A DNA stretch of 64,000 nucleotides from Bordetella pseudohinzii (GTDB lineage: Bacteria > Pseudomonadota > Gammaproteobacteria > Burkholderiales > Burkholderiaceae_B): assembly GCF_000657795.2 (NCBI RefSeq), contig NZ_JHEP02000006.1, positions 186,001-250,000 of the forward strand, written 5' to 3'. The translations under genes were made by a program, and so were the position numbers. Every line of letters starts with the position of its first letter. The stretch's first letter is position 1. The notes beneath the pieces are model-generated. The model ran no database searches. It saw only the letters and a program-made list of their open reading frames with translations, and had not been told where the DNA came from. Shown here piece after piece: positions 33,918 to 42,368 of this stretch.

Positions 33918-34838
33918 ATGAAGGTAATGGATACGACGATAAAGGCTTCGGCCCACGGCCGGCGTATTGCCGTCTGCGGCGACGATTTTGGCATGGATGT
34001 CAGCATTGACCACGCGATTTTTCAGTTGGTCGATGCGGGCCGGCTGAGCGCCGTGAGCTGCATGTCGGCCGGCCCGAGCTTTGCCCGCCACGCCGCCGAG
34101 CTCAAGCATCGCGCCGCGGATATCGGCTTGCATCTCAATTTCACCCAAGCCTTCTCGCCGGCCGACGCCGACATGCTGCCGCTCAAGACACTCTTGCTGC
34201 GCGCCTACACCGGCCGCCTGGACCGCGCCCAGGTCCGCCAGCAGATCGATCGCCAGCTCGATGCCTTTGAAGACCAGATGGGCCAGGCGCCGCACTATGT
34301 CGATGGACACCAGCATGTCCATCAATTGCCCGGCGTGCGCGGCCCCCTGCTGGAGGCCTTGCGGCAGCGCTATCCCCGGCAGCGTCCCTGGCTGCGCCTG
34401 ACGCCGGCCGGCGCCATGCAGGGCCTGCCCCTGCCCGCCGTCTTCAAGGCGCATGCCATCGCGGGCCTGGGTGGCCATGCGCTGGCCGCCCAGGCCCGCC
34501 AGGAAGGCTGGCCCGGCAACCGGCGTTTCCTTGGGGTCTACGGCTTCGCGGGCGGACGGCGCGCTTATGCTGGCCTATTGCATCATTGGCTGTTCAACGC
34601 CCTGGACGGCGACCTGCTCATGTGCCACCCGGCCTTGCCCGGCCCCATCGAGCATGCCGAGCAGCGCGTGGCGGAATTCGAAGTCCTGTCCAGCCCTGAG
34701 TTGGGCGAGTGGCTGGCCGCCAATGGCTTGTCCGTGGCGCGCTTCAGCCAGGTGGCCGCGACGGGCTTGCGCGAGGCGGGCATCGGGGCCGGCCTCAAGC
34801 GGCAGGCCTGGAGGACGGCCCCGCTGGTCAGCCGCTGA
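33918..34838 (+). CDS. lgmC: ChbG/YdjC-family carbohydrate deacetylase (LgmC-like)
   Basis: Deacetylase of the YdjC/ChbG fold, 306 residues. Metal-site residues are visible in RRIAVCGDDFGMDVS (Asp pair), DIGLHLNFT (His) and YVDGHQHVHQLP (His); LLMCHPALP supplies the C-terminal His. In the lgm pathway the equivalent enzyme converts undecaprenyl-phosphate GlcNAc to GlcN before transfer to lipid A. ATG 33918 is used; ATG 33927, 9 bp later, is also possible. Its end overlaps the convergent hydrolase gene by 11 bp. Confidence 0.83.
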   Translation: MKVMDTTIKASAHGRRIAVCGDDFGMDVSIDHAIFQLVDAGRLSAVSCMSAGPSFARHAAELKHRAADIGLHLNFTQAFSPADADMLPLKTLLLRAYTGRLDRAQVRQQIDRQLDAFEDQMGQAPHYVDGHQHVHQLPGVRGPLLEALRQRYPRQRPWLRLTPAGAMQGLPLPAVFKAHAIAGLGGHALAAQARQEGWPGNRRFLGVYGFAGGRRAYAGLLHHWLFNALDGDLLMCHPALPGPIEHAEQRVAEFEVLSSPELGEWLAANGLSVARFSQVAATGLREAGIGAGLKRQAWRTAPLVSR

Positions 34839-35724
34839 TGCCGGCGCCGCCGGCGCGCCAGGCGGCGCCGGCGTCGCGCACGAAATCCGCCACCGCGCGG
34901 TCATACAGGCTGCCGGCGCGCACGCCGCCGGAGTGCGAGCCTCCCTCTATCTTCACCAGCCGCCTGAGTTCCGGCGGCACCTGGATGGCGGCCGCGTAGA
35001 GCTCGTCGCTCATGCTGTCGGGCACGACGCGGTCGGCCGTGCCATGCAACAGCAGCAGCGGAGTGGACAGGCGGGCGAGTTTGCCCACCGAATCAAAATG
35101 CTGGGTCAGCAGCCAGGATGCGCCGGGCAGCTTGCCCCATTTGTATTGCGCCATCATGGCCGCGATGCTCGTGAAGCTGGATTCCACGATCAGGCCGGCG
35201 ACCTCCGTCTGCCTGGGCTGCGACACCAGGTCGATGGCGATGGCGCCGCCCAGGCTGTGTCCATAGACGAAGCGGCGCGCCGGATCCGGCTGGCGCCGCG
35301 CCAATTCGTTCAGGGCCGCCTGGGCATCCTGCAGGGCCGAGCGTTCCGAGGGCAGGCGCGGCGTGGAGGCGCCGAAGCCGCGATAGTCGATGGCCAGCAC
35401 CGAATAGCCCAGGCGGGTCCAGGCTTCCATGCGAAACACGCTGCCGTTCAGGTTCCAGCGGGCGCCATGCAGATACAGCACCGTGGGGGCCTGGGGCAGC
35501 GGGCTTTGCCAATACCAGGCGCGGATGGCCTCGCCGTCGACGACCGGCAGGTCGAAGACCTGTGTGCCGTCGGGCGGTTCGCGCCACCAGCGCTGCTGCT
35601 CGGCTTCGGGCGAAAAAATCGCCTGGCGCTGCCAGCTGTCCAGCTCGGAGCAGCCGACGACGCCGGCGGCGATGAGCGCGGCCGAACCGGCCAGGCGGCG
35701 CGATGTGCGGGAAAAGGCAACCAT
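34828..35724 (-). CDS. Alpha/beta-hydrolase, probable lipoprotein
   Basis: 298 residues. The N-terminus ends a lipobox-like GVVGC at about residue 25, so it is probably lipid-anchored in the envelope. The hydrolase core has VLYLHGARWNLNG (oxyanion), nucleophile elbow YGHSLGGAIA, Asp in LLLLHGTADRVVP and His in EGGSHSGG. It resembles the BEM46/FrsA-like group of esterases and thioesterases. No substrate can be named. Last gene of its strand before the lgm-like cluster, overlapping the deacetylase by 11 bp. Confidence 0.83.
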   Translation of the reverse strand: MVAFSRTSRRLAGSAALIAAGVVGCSELDSWQRQAIFSPEAEQQRWWREPPDGTQVFDLPVVDGEAIRAWYWQSPLPQAPTVLYLHGARWNLNGSVFRMEAWTRLGYSVLAIDYRGFGASTPRLPSERSALQDAQAALNELARRQPDPARRFVYGHSLGGAIAIDLVSQPRQTEVAGLIVESSFTSIAAMMAQYKWGKLPGASWLLTQHFDSVGKLARLSTPLLLLHGTADRVVPDSMSDELYAAAIQVPPELRRLVKIEGGSHSGGVRAGSLYDRAVADFVRDAGAAWRAGGAGISG

Positions 35725-35773
35725 GATGGAATCTCGGACTCGCCGCGGCGGCTCCAGGTTCCCTGCGGCGGCC

Positions 35774-36406
35774 TCAATGATGCAGCACTTCCAGGACGAT
35801 GGGGTAGAGGGAGATCACCAGCAGCAAGGCCATGATCATGTTGAAGGCGCGCACGGCGCCGGGCCGGTGCAGCACGCGGCGCAAGGCCATCCCGAAAGAC
35901 ACCCAGATCGAGATGCTGGGCAGGTTGATCAGGCCGCAGACCAGGGCCGCCACCCACAGATTGGCCAGGAAGCCCTGCTGGGGCGTGTAGGTGGCCACCA
36001 CCCCCACCGTCATGACCCAGGCCTTGGGATTGACCCACTGGAACAGCGCGGCCTGCATGAAGGTCAGCGGCCGGGCCCGTTGCGAGCCGTCTTCCATGGG
36101 GCCGGACCGCGCGATTTTCCAGGCCAGGTAGAGCAGATAGGCCGCGCCGCCATATTTGAGCGCCGTATACAGCCACGGGAATTGGCTGAACAGCGCGCCC
36201 AGGCCCAGCCCCACCAGCAGGATCATGACCGAGAAGCCGATGGTCACGCCCAGCATGTGAGGAACGGTGCGCCGAAAACCGAAGGTCAGCCCCGAGGATG
36301 CCAGCATCACGTTATTGGGGCCTGGCGTAATGGACGAGACCAGGGCGAACAAGGCCAGGGGGCCCAGCAGCGAAAGCGAGAGGATGGGGATGGTGTCGGT
36401 CAACAT
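35774..36406 (-). CDS. LysE/RhtB-family amino-acid exporter
   Basis: 210 residues, six membrane helices. The family hallmark SSITPGPNNVMLASSGLTFGFRRT spans the end of helix 1 and the loop after it. Members export amino acids such as homoserine, threonine, lysine or arginine. It lies 24 bp downstream of the EamA transporter, so both are probably expressed from the divergent promoter next to the MocR gene. Confidence 0.9.
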   Translation of the reverse strand: MLTDTIPILSLSLLGPLALFALVSSITPGPNNVMLASSGLTFGFRRTVPHMLGVTIGFSVMILLVGLGLGALFSQFPWLYTALKYGGAAYLLYLAWKIARSGPMEDGSQRARPLTFMQAALFQWVNPKAWVMTVGVVATYTPQQGFLANLWVAALVCGLINLPSISIWVSFGMALRRVLHRPGAVRAFNMIMALLLVISLYPIVLEVLHH

Positions 36407-36430
36407 GCGGATCTACCGGGAGCAAAAGGG

Positions 36431-37315
36431 CTAGCGTGTCTGGATCAGGGCGCGGCGGCCGCCGGCGATGACCAGCACGACCGCCAGCGCGAACACAAAG
36501 GTCTCGGGCGTGACCCGCTCCTGGAAGAGCACGGCCGCGGCCAGCACCGTCAGGAAAGGCTGCAGCAGCTGGACCTGGCCCACCCGCGCGATGCCGCCCA
36601 CCGCCAGGCCCCGATACCAGGCAAAAAAGCCCAGGAACATCGAGAAGAACGCCAGATAGCCGAAGGCCCAGAGCGCCGGCGGGCTGGGCAGGGGCGCGCG
36701 CGCCGCCATCCACCAGACCGGCCCGGCCAGAAAGGGGGCGCTGACCACGAGGGCCCAGCAGATCGTGCGCCAGCCGCCCAGCGTGCGCGAGGCGCGCGCG
36801 CCCTCGGCATAGCCCATGCCGCCCAGCACCACGGCCAGCAAAAGCCAGAGATCCCCGCTTTGCAGGCTGCCATGGCCCTGGCTCAGGATGAAACCCACCA
36901 CCAGGACGGCGCCCAGCAAGGCCCAGCCCCAGAACGCGGGCGAGGGACGCTCGCCGCTGCGCCAGCAGGCGAACAGGGCTGTGGACAGCGGCAGCAGGCC
37001 GTTGACGACCGCGCCATGCGAAGACGGCACGCTGGCCATGGCCAGGGTCGAGGTCAGGGGCCATCCCACCACAATGCCGGCCGCGGCCAGGACAATGCCG
37101 CTGAACTCGGAACGGGTGGGCCAGCGGCTGCGGCTGGCCAGCAACAGCAGCGCGGCCGGCACGGCGGCCGCCAGGGCGCGCCCCAGTCCGACCAGCAGGG
37201 GCGGCATTTCGGCCACGGTCAGGCGCGTCATGGGCAGGGTGAGGGAGAACACGAGGACTCCCAGCAGGCCGAAGGCATAGCCTTCGAAAGAGGGGGCGGC
37301 AGGGCTTCGGGACAT
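36431..37315 (-). CDS. EamA/DMT-superfamily permease
   Basis: 294 residues, ten predicted helices in two EamA repeats (helix 1 FGLLGVLVFSLTLPMTRLTVAEMPP, helix 10 ETFVFALAVVLVIAGGRRALI). Family members export amino acids and other metabolites; the substrate is unknown. It is divergent from the MocR regulator, and the 127-bp gap holds a perfect 17-bp palindrome, so the regulator probably controls it. Confidence 0.88.
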   Translation of the reverse strand: MSRSPAAPSFEGYAFGLLGVLVFSLTLPMTRLTVAEMPPLLVGLGRALAAAVPAALLLLASRSRWPTRSEFSGIVLAAAGIVVGWPLTSTLAMASVPSSHGAVVNGLLPLSTALFACWRSGERPSPAFWGWALLGAVLVVGFILSQGHGSLQSGDLWLLLAVVLGGMGYAEGARASRTLGGWRTICWALVVSAPFLAGPVWWMAARAPLPSPPALWAFGYLAFFSMFLGFFAWYRGLAVGGIARVGQVQLLQPFLTVLAAAVLFQERVTPETFVFALAVVLVIAGGRRALIQTR

Positions 37316-37381
37316 AAGCGGGGCAGAATTGAGGGTCGGGGCTTGCCGGGCAAGGGGAAGCCTGTCACTCTACGCACAGTC

Positions 37382-37398
37382 ATCGGTACAGTACCGAT
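37382..37398. promoter_or_regulatory. Perfect 17-bp palindrome between the EamA and MocR genes
   Basis: ATCGGTACAGTACCGAT has 8-bp perfect arms around a single base. It covers the -35 position of a possible MocR promoter (-10 TTTAAT at 37416-37421). The likely ligand is the MocR protein itself, controlling both divergent transcripts. Confidence 0.65.
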
Positions 37399-37442
37399 AC
37401 ACTTTGACGATTCACTTTAATCACTGGCCTGGTCAAACTGCC

Positions 37443-38924
37443 ATGACAGTTGCACTCGAACCCGCAGTCTCCCCCCAATTGCCCGCCGACTGGCAGCCCG
37501 TGCGCGAGGGCGACGCGACCCTGGTGACGCAGTTGGCCGACGATCTGGCCCGGCGCATCGACGAACAGGGCCTGCGGCCGGGCACCCGGCTGCCGTCCAT
37601 ACGCCGCATGGCTGAACAATCCGGCGTCAGCCGCTTCACCGTGGTCGAGGCCTATGACCGCCTGGTGGCGCGGGGCCTGGTCCAGTCGCGGCGCGGCGCG
37701 GGGTTTTTCGTGCGCGCGCGCAGCAGCGGTTCGCTGGCGCCCGCGCTTGCCGCCTCGCCCGGGTTGGCGGTGCCGGCGCGCGTGGATGTCACCTGGCTGC
37801 TGCGCAGCATGTTCCGCGACACCACACCCGGCTCGCCGGGCGGCGCCGGGCTGTTGCCGGCCGACTGGCTGGACCCGGAGATGGTGGCCGGGGCCATCCG
37901 CGCGGTGGGGCGCTCGGCCCGGGCCAATCTGGTGTCCTATGGGCGGCAGCAGGGCTTTTTGCCGCTGCGCCAGCAGATCGCGTCCATGCTCCAAGGCGAT
38001 GGCGTGCCGGCGCATCCCGAGCACCATCTGCTCACGACCAATGGCGTGACCCATGGGCTGGATCTTATCGCCCGGCACCTAGTCAAGCCCGGGGATACCG
38101 TGCTGGTCGAAGACCCCGCCTGGTTTGTCTTCTTCGGCCGGCTGGCGACCTTCGGCGCGCGCGTGATCGGCGTGCCGCGCGGCCCGGACGGCCCGGACCT
38201 CGGCCTATTGGAGCGGCTGGCGGCCGAACACAAGCCCAAGCTTTTCATCATCAACGGCGCGGTGCACAACCCGACCGGCCACACCCTGTCGGCCGGCGCG
38301 GCCTATGGGGTGCTGCGCTTGGCCGAACGCCATGATTTCATCGTGGTCGAGGACGACACCTACGGCGAAATGCATCCCGGCGGCGCGATGCGCCTGGCCG
38401 CGCTGGACCGCCTCAACCGGGTCATCCTGGTGGGCGGTTTTTCCAAGATGCTGGCGGCCAGCTTGCGCGTGGGCTATGTGGCGGCCCATGCCGACATCCT
38501 GCAGCCCCTGGCCGACCTCAAGATGCTCGCCGGCCTGACGACGCCCGAGCTGGGCGAGCGGGTCGTGCACCGTATTCTGGTCGATGGGCAATACCGCCGC
38601 CACCTCGACCGGGTGCGGGCGAAAGTGGACGAAGCGCGGCGCGCCTGCCTGCGCCGGCTGCAGGCCCTGGGTTTCGCCGTCCCGCATGAGCCCTATGCCG
38701 GTATGTTCGTCTGGGCCGATTGCGGGCGCGACTCCGAAATCCTCGCCCGCCAGGCGGCCGACCGAGGGATGCTGCTTGCTCCGGGCACGCTTTTCTCGCC
38801 CACCCAGCAGCCCTCGACCATGCTGCGCTTCTCGGTCGCCATGATCGATTCGCCCGAGGCCTGGCGCATCCTGGCCGATCTCATGACGGAGCCCGCCGGC
38901 AAGCCCGGGCCCACTATACTTTGA
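37443..38924 (+). CDS. MocR-type regulator (GntR winged helix fused to a PLP aminotransferase domain)
   Basis: 493 residues. An N-terminal GntR domain (QLADDLARRIDEQGLRPGTRLPSIRRMAEQSGVSR, split here at QGLRPG) is joined to a fold-type I aminotransferase domain with LFIINGAVHNPTGHTLS and the PLP lysine in ILVGGFSKMLAASLRVGY. Such regulators sense a PLP-linked metabolite or amino compound. ATG 37443 follows the palindromic control region. The divergent EamA and LysE exporters are the likely regulon, suggesting control of amino-acid export. Confidence 0.9.
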   Translation: MTVALEPAVSPQLPADWQPVREGDATLVTQLADDLARRIDEQGLRPGTRLPSIRRMAEQSGVSRFTVVEAYDRLVARGLVQSRRGAGFFVRARSSGSLAPALAASPGLAVPARVDVTWLLRSMFRDTTPGSPGGAGLLPADWLDPEMVAGAIRAVGRSARANLVSYGRQQGFLPLRQQIASMLQGDGVPAHPEHHLLTTNGVTHGLDLIARHLVKPGDTVLVEDPAWFVFFGRLATFGARVIGVPRGPDGPDLGLLERLAAEHKPKLFIINGAVHNPTGHTLSAGAAYGVLRLAERHDFIVVEDDTYGEMHPGGAMRLAALDRLNRVILVGGFSKMLAASLRVGYVAAHADILQPLADLKMLAGLTTPELGERVVHRILVDGQYRRHLDRVRAKVDEARRACLRRLQALGFAVPHEPYAGMFVWADCGRDSEILARQAADRGMLLAPGTLFSPTQQPSTMLRFSVAMIDSPEAWRILADLMTEPAGKPGPTIL

Positions 38925-38928
38925 GTAT
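38916..38928. promoter_or_regulatory. 13-bp palindrome upstream of the DUF442 phosphatase gene
   Basis: ATACT-TTG-AGTAT, perfect arms, 72 bp before the next start codon and overlapping the end of the MocR gene. TATACT within it could also be a -10 box. The family's known repressor (BigR in other bacteria) is not encoded nearby. Confidence 0.35.
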
Positions 38929-38999
38929 TGTTCCCGCCCTGCGCGGGCCGCGCTCCCGTGGGGCCGGCGCGCGGGGGCCACTCCCCAAGGAATTTCCTC

Positions 39000-39344
39000 A
39001 TGAACCTGCCGATTCGTCCCTTGACCGAAAACTTCGCCGTGGCGCCCCAGCTCGGCCCCGATGACATGGCCGGCGTGGCCGAAGCCGGCTATAAAAGCGT
39101 GATCATCAACCGCCCCGACTTCGAAGGCGGCCCGGACCAACCCACCGCCGCCGATGTGGCCAAGGCGGCGCAGGCCGCCGGCCTGGCCGTCGAATACCAG
39201 CCCGTGGTGGGCAGCGCCATGACGGCCGCCGACGTGGCGCGTTTCGCCGAGCTGCTGCGCGACTTGCCCGGCCCCGTGCTGGCCTATTGCCGCACCGGCA
39301 CGCGCTGCACCAACCTCTTCGTGGCGGCCCAGCAGCTGGCTTGA
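39000..39344 (+). CDS. DUF442 / TIGR01244-type phosphatase (beta-lactamase-hydrolase-like)
   Basis: 114-residue dual-specificity-phosphatase fold protein. The P-loop CRTGTRC fits C-x5-R with Cys near residue 99. The N-terminus NLPIRPLTENFAVAPQLGPDD is typical of the family. Related domains are fused to sulphur dioxygenases in the Blh proteins of sulphide metabolism; here it is free-standing. ATG 39000 has AAGGAA upstream. Its stop codon lies inside the FNR box of the next gene, so the two genes are tightly packed but probably separately controlled. Confidence 0.85.
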   Translation: MNLPIRPLTENFAVAPQLGPDDMAGVAEAGYKSVIINRPDFEGGPDQPTAADVAKAAQAAGLAVEYQPVVGSAMTAADVARFAELLRDLPGPVLAYCRTGTRCTNLFVAAQQLA

Positions 39345-39354
39345 TGCCCATCAA
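39341..39354 (+). promoter_or_regulatory. Perfect FNR/ANR box upstream of usp
   Basis: TTGATGCCCATCAA matches the FNR consensus TTGAT-N4-ATCAA at all ten positions. It is centred 82 bp before the usp ATG. With the -10 candidate TAGCAT at 39395-39400 it would sit about 60 bp before the transcript start, the class I activator position. Confidence 0.75.
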
Positions 39355-39429
39355 GCCTGCGGGTCATTTCGCGCGTGCGGCCGGGGTTTTCCGGTAGCAT
39401 GTAGATTCCTACTAGAAGGAGCAGGCAGC

Positions 39430-39894
39430 ATGTTCAAGAAGATCCTGATTCCCACCGACGGTTCCCCGCTTTCCGCGCAAGCCGCCAACGCCGGCATCAG
39501 CTTTGCCCGTTCGGTCGGCGCCGAAGTCGTCGCTTTGCACGTGACCCAGCCCTTCGCGGCCACCATCGGCTTTGACGGCATGGCCGCGGCCTATGCCATC
39601 ACCGACGAGGACTACGAAAAGGCGGCGGCCGAGCAGGCCGAAAAATACCTGAAGCAGATCGTCGATCGCGCCCATACCGCGGGCGTGACGGTCGAGGCGC
39701 GCGCGGTGTCCAATTTCAATGTCGCCGACGGCGTGGTGCAGGCTGCCGCCGACACCGGCTGCGACCTGATCTTCATTGGCAGCCACGGCCGCAGCGGCCT
39801 GTCGCGCCTGTTGCTGGGCAGCGTCACGGCCAAGGTGCTGTCGCTGGCCACCACGGCGGTGCTGGTCTACCGCGTCAAGGAAGAAAAGAAGTAA
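39430..39894 (+). CDS. Universal stress protein, UspA family
   Basis: 154 residues beginning MFKKILIPTDGSPLSAQA, with the ATP-binding motif in IGSHGRSGLSRLLLGSVTAKV. It is clearly paralogous to the protein at 3915, with a longer middle segment. A strong AGAAGGAG ribosome site precedes ATG 39430. The perfect FNR/ANR box upstream predicts induction when oxygen is low, as known for usp genes controlled by Anr in Pseudomonas. An intrinsic terminator follows. Confidence 0.93.
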   Translation: MFKKILIPTDGSPLSAQAANAGISFARSVGAEVVALHVTQPFAATIGFDGMAAAYAITDEDYEKAAAEQAEKYLKQIVDRAHTAGVTVEARAVSNFNVADGVVQAAADTGCDLIFIGSHGRSGLSRLLLGSVTAKVLSLATTAVLVYRVKEEKK

Positions 39895-39920
39895 GCGAGC
39901 GCCTTTTCCGCGCTTGACGA

Positions 39921-39957
39921 CCCCGCGTGCCGCTTGCCGGCGCGCGGGGTTTCTTTA
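39921..39957 (+). terminator. Rho-independent terminator of usp
   Basis: CCCCGCG and CGCGGGG form a 7-bp stem with an inner GC-rich stem-loop, followed by TTTCTTT. It starts 27 bp after the stop codon. Confidence 0.8.
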
Positions 39958-40121
39958 TTGGGCGGCCGCCCCGGCATGGCGCAATGACCCGGAGGCAGTT
40001 GAGGTCAAGTGCTGCGTCCGGGCGGTCTCCGTACTATGCTAATCAGTCTGGGCTCTGTCCAGGACACAACGGTTTTTCCTGTTGCGCCTTCAATGATCCA
40101 ACGCCTTGAGTAGGGGCCACC

Positions 40122-42236
40122 ATGACTCGCAGGACGCCAATCGAGCTTTACCGGAATATCGGCATCAGCGCTCACATCGATGCCGGCAAGACCACGACGA
40201 CCGAGCGCATCCTTTTCTACACCGGGATCACCCACAAGCTGGGCGAAGTGCACGAGGGCGCCGCCGTCATGGACTGGATGGAGCAGGAGCAGGAACGCGG
40301 CATCACCATCACCTCGGCGGCCACCACGGCGTTCTGGCGCGGCATGGCGGGCAATTACCCCGAACATCGCATCAACATCATCGATACCCCGGGCCACGTG
40401 GACTTCACCATCGAGGTGGAGCGTTCCATGCGCGTGCTCGACGGCGCCTGCATGGTCTACGACTCGGTGGGCGGCGTGCAGCCCCAGTCCGAAACCGTGT
40501 GGCGCCAGGCCAATAAATACGGCGTGCCGCGGATCGCCTTCGTCAACAAGATGGACCGCGTGGGCGCGGACTTCCTGCGCGTGCAGCGCCAGATCGTCGA
40601 GCGCCTCAAGGGCGACGCCGTGCCGGTGCAGCTGCCGCTGGGCGCCGAGGACCACTTCCGCGGCGTGATCGACCTGGTCAAGATGAAGTCCATCCTCTGG
40701 GATGACGCCAGCCAGGGCGTGCGTTTCGAATATGCCGACATCCCGGCTGATATGCTGGCCCAGGCCCTGCAATGGCGCGAGAAGCTGGTCGAGAAGGCGG
40801 CCGAGGCCAATGAAGTGCTGCTCGAAAAATACCTCTCCGGCGAGACGCTCACCGAAGAGGAGATCAAGGCCGGCCTGCGTCAGCGCACCATCGCCAACGA
40901 GATCGTGCCCATGCTCTGTGGCAGCGCCTTCAAGAACAAGGGCGTGCAGGCCATGCTGGACGCGGTCATCGATTATCTGCCCTCGCCGGTGGACGTGCCG
41001 GCCATCAAGGGCCACGATGAGCACGACAAGGAAATCGAGCGTCACCCGTCCGACAAGGATCCCTTCTCGGCGCTGGCCTTCAAGATCATGACCGACCCCT
41101 TTGTCGGGCAGCTGGTGTTCTTCCGCGCCTACTCCGGCGTCGTCAAATCCGGCGACTCGGTGCTCAACCCGCTCAAGAACAAGAAAGAGCGCCTGGGCCG
41201 CATCCTGCAGATGCATGCCAACGAGCGCAAGGAAATCAGCGAAGTCTATGCGGGCGATATCGCCGCCGCCGTGGGCCTGAAGGATGTCACCACCGGCGAC
41301 ACCCTCACCGATCCCGGCCATGTCATCGTGCTCGAGCGCATGGTCTTCCCCGAGCCCGTGATCTCGCAGGCCGTGGAGCCCAAGACCAAGGCCGACCAGG
41401 AAAAAATGAGCCTGGCCCTGAACCGCCTGGCCCAGGAGGATCCTTCATTCCGGGTGCGCACCGACGAAGAATCGGGGCAGACCATCATCTCCGGCATGGG
41501 CGAGCTGCACCTGGAGATCCTGGTCGACCGCATGAAGCGCGAGTTCGGCGTCGAGGCCACGGTGGGCAAGCCCCAGGTGGCCTACCGCGAAACCATACGC
41601 AAGAAGGTCGAGGGCGTCGAAGGCAAGTTCGTCAAGCAATCGGGCGGGCGCGGCCAGTACGGCCATGCCGTCATCACCGTCGAGCCGCAGGCGCCGGGCA
41701 AGGGCTTCGAGTTCGTCGACGCGATCAAGGGCGGGGTCATCCCGCGCGAATTCATTCCCGCGGTGGAGCGCGGCATCGTCGATACCCTCAATACCGGCGT
41801 GCTGGCGGGTTATCCGGTGGTGGACGTCAAGGTGACGCTGACCTTCGGCTCCTATCACGATGTGGACTCCAACGAGAACGCCTTCCGCATGGCGGGCTCC
41901 ATGGCCTTCAAGGAGGGCATGCGCCGCGCCGATCCGGTTCTGCTAGAACCCATGATGCAGGTGGAGGTCGAGACGCCGGAAGACTTCACCGGCAATGTGA
42001 TGGGCGATCTGTCCTCGCGGCGCGGCATGGTGCAAGGCATGGAAGATATCGCCGGCGGAGGCGGCAAGTTGGTGCGCGCCGAAGTCCCCCTGGCAGAGAT
42101 GTTCGGCTATTCGACCTCGCTGCGTTCGCTGACCCAGGGCCGGGCCACCTACTCGATGGAGTTCAAGCATTACGCCGAAGCGCCCAGGCAGGTGGCCGAG
42201 CAGGTCATCGCCGCGCGCTCGGGCGGGCGCGGCTGA
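40122..42236 (+). CDS. fusA: Translation elongation factor G (second-locus type)
   Basis: Ribosomal translocase GTPase, 704 residues, full five-domain EF-G. G1 [16 protein letters not shown]3 [10 protein letters not shown]4 NKMDR; domain IV has the tip region [11 protein letters not shown]. It stands alone rather than with rpsL, rpsG and tuf, so it is probably the second EF-G copy carried by many betaproteobacteria (the other would be in the str operon, not in this window). It could therefore be specialised in elongation or recycling. ATG 40122 is the natural start ([18 protein letters not shown]). Confidence 0.95.
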   Translation: MTRRTPIELYRNIGISAHIDAGKTTTTERILFYTGITHKLGEVHEGAAVMDWMEQEQERGITITSAATTAFWRGMAGNYPEHRINIIDTPGHVDFTIEVERSMRVLDGACMVYDSVGGVQPQSETVWRQANKYGVPRIAFVNKMDRVGADFLRVQRQIVERLKGDAVPVQLPLGAEDHFRGVIDLVKMKSILWDDASQGVRFEYADIPADMLAQALQWREKLVEKAAEANEVLLEKYLSGETLTEEEIKAGLRQRTIANEIVPMLCGSAFKNKGVQAMLDAVIDYLPSPVDVPAIKGHDEHDKEIERHPSDKDPFSALAFKIMTDPFVGQLVFFRAYSGVVKSGDSVLNPLKNKKERLGRILQMHANERKEISEVYAGDIAAAVGLKDVTTGDTLTDPGHVIVLERMVFPEPVISQAVEPKTKADQEKMSLALNRLAQEDPSFRVRTDEESGQTIISGMGELHLEILVDRMKREFGVEATVGKPQVAYRETIRKKVEGVEGKFVKQSGGRGQYGHAVITVEPQAPGKGFEFVDAIKGGVIPREFIPAVERGIVDTLNTGVLAGYPVVDVKVTLTFGSYHDVDSNENAFRMAGSMAFKEGMRRADPVLLEPMMQVEVETPEDFTGNVMGDLSSRRGMVQGMEDIAGGGGKLVRAEVPLAEMFGYSTSLRSLTQGRATYSMEFKHYAEAPRQVAEQVIAARSGGRG

Positions 42237-42368
42237 GGGTTTCAGGCGGCGGCCACGGCCATGAGCAGTTTTTGCGCAAGCGGCGCTCTCGCCTGCCTGG
42301 CCTGCGCCATAGCCGTTCGACTTTCGTGCTCAAACGCCTGAAGCAAGTCGCTTCGGGGCGGCTTGAAC

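Noticed and set aside
38916-38928. ATACT-TTG-AGTAT as another NadQ operator
   Set aside because: It lacks the GCTCA core and the 8+3+8 length of the nadC sites; it is listed only as an unassigned palindrome.
42237-42368. Possible small gene between fusA and the hydrolase
   Set aside because: The only open frame there runs antisense through the hydrolase gene and its product is low-complexity; no ribosome site was found.
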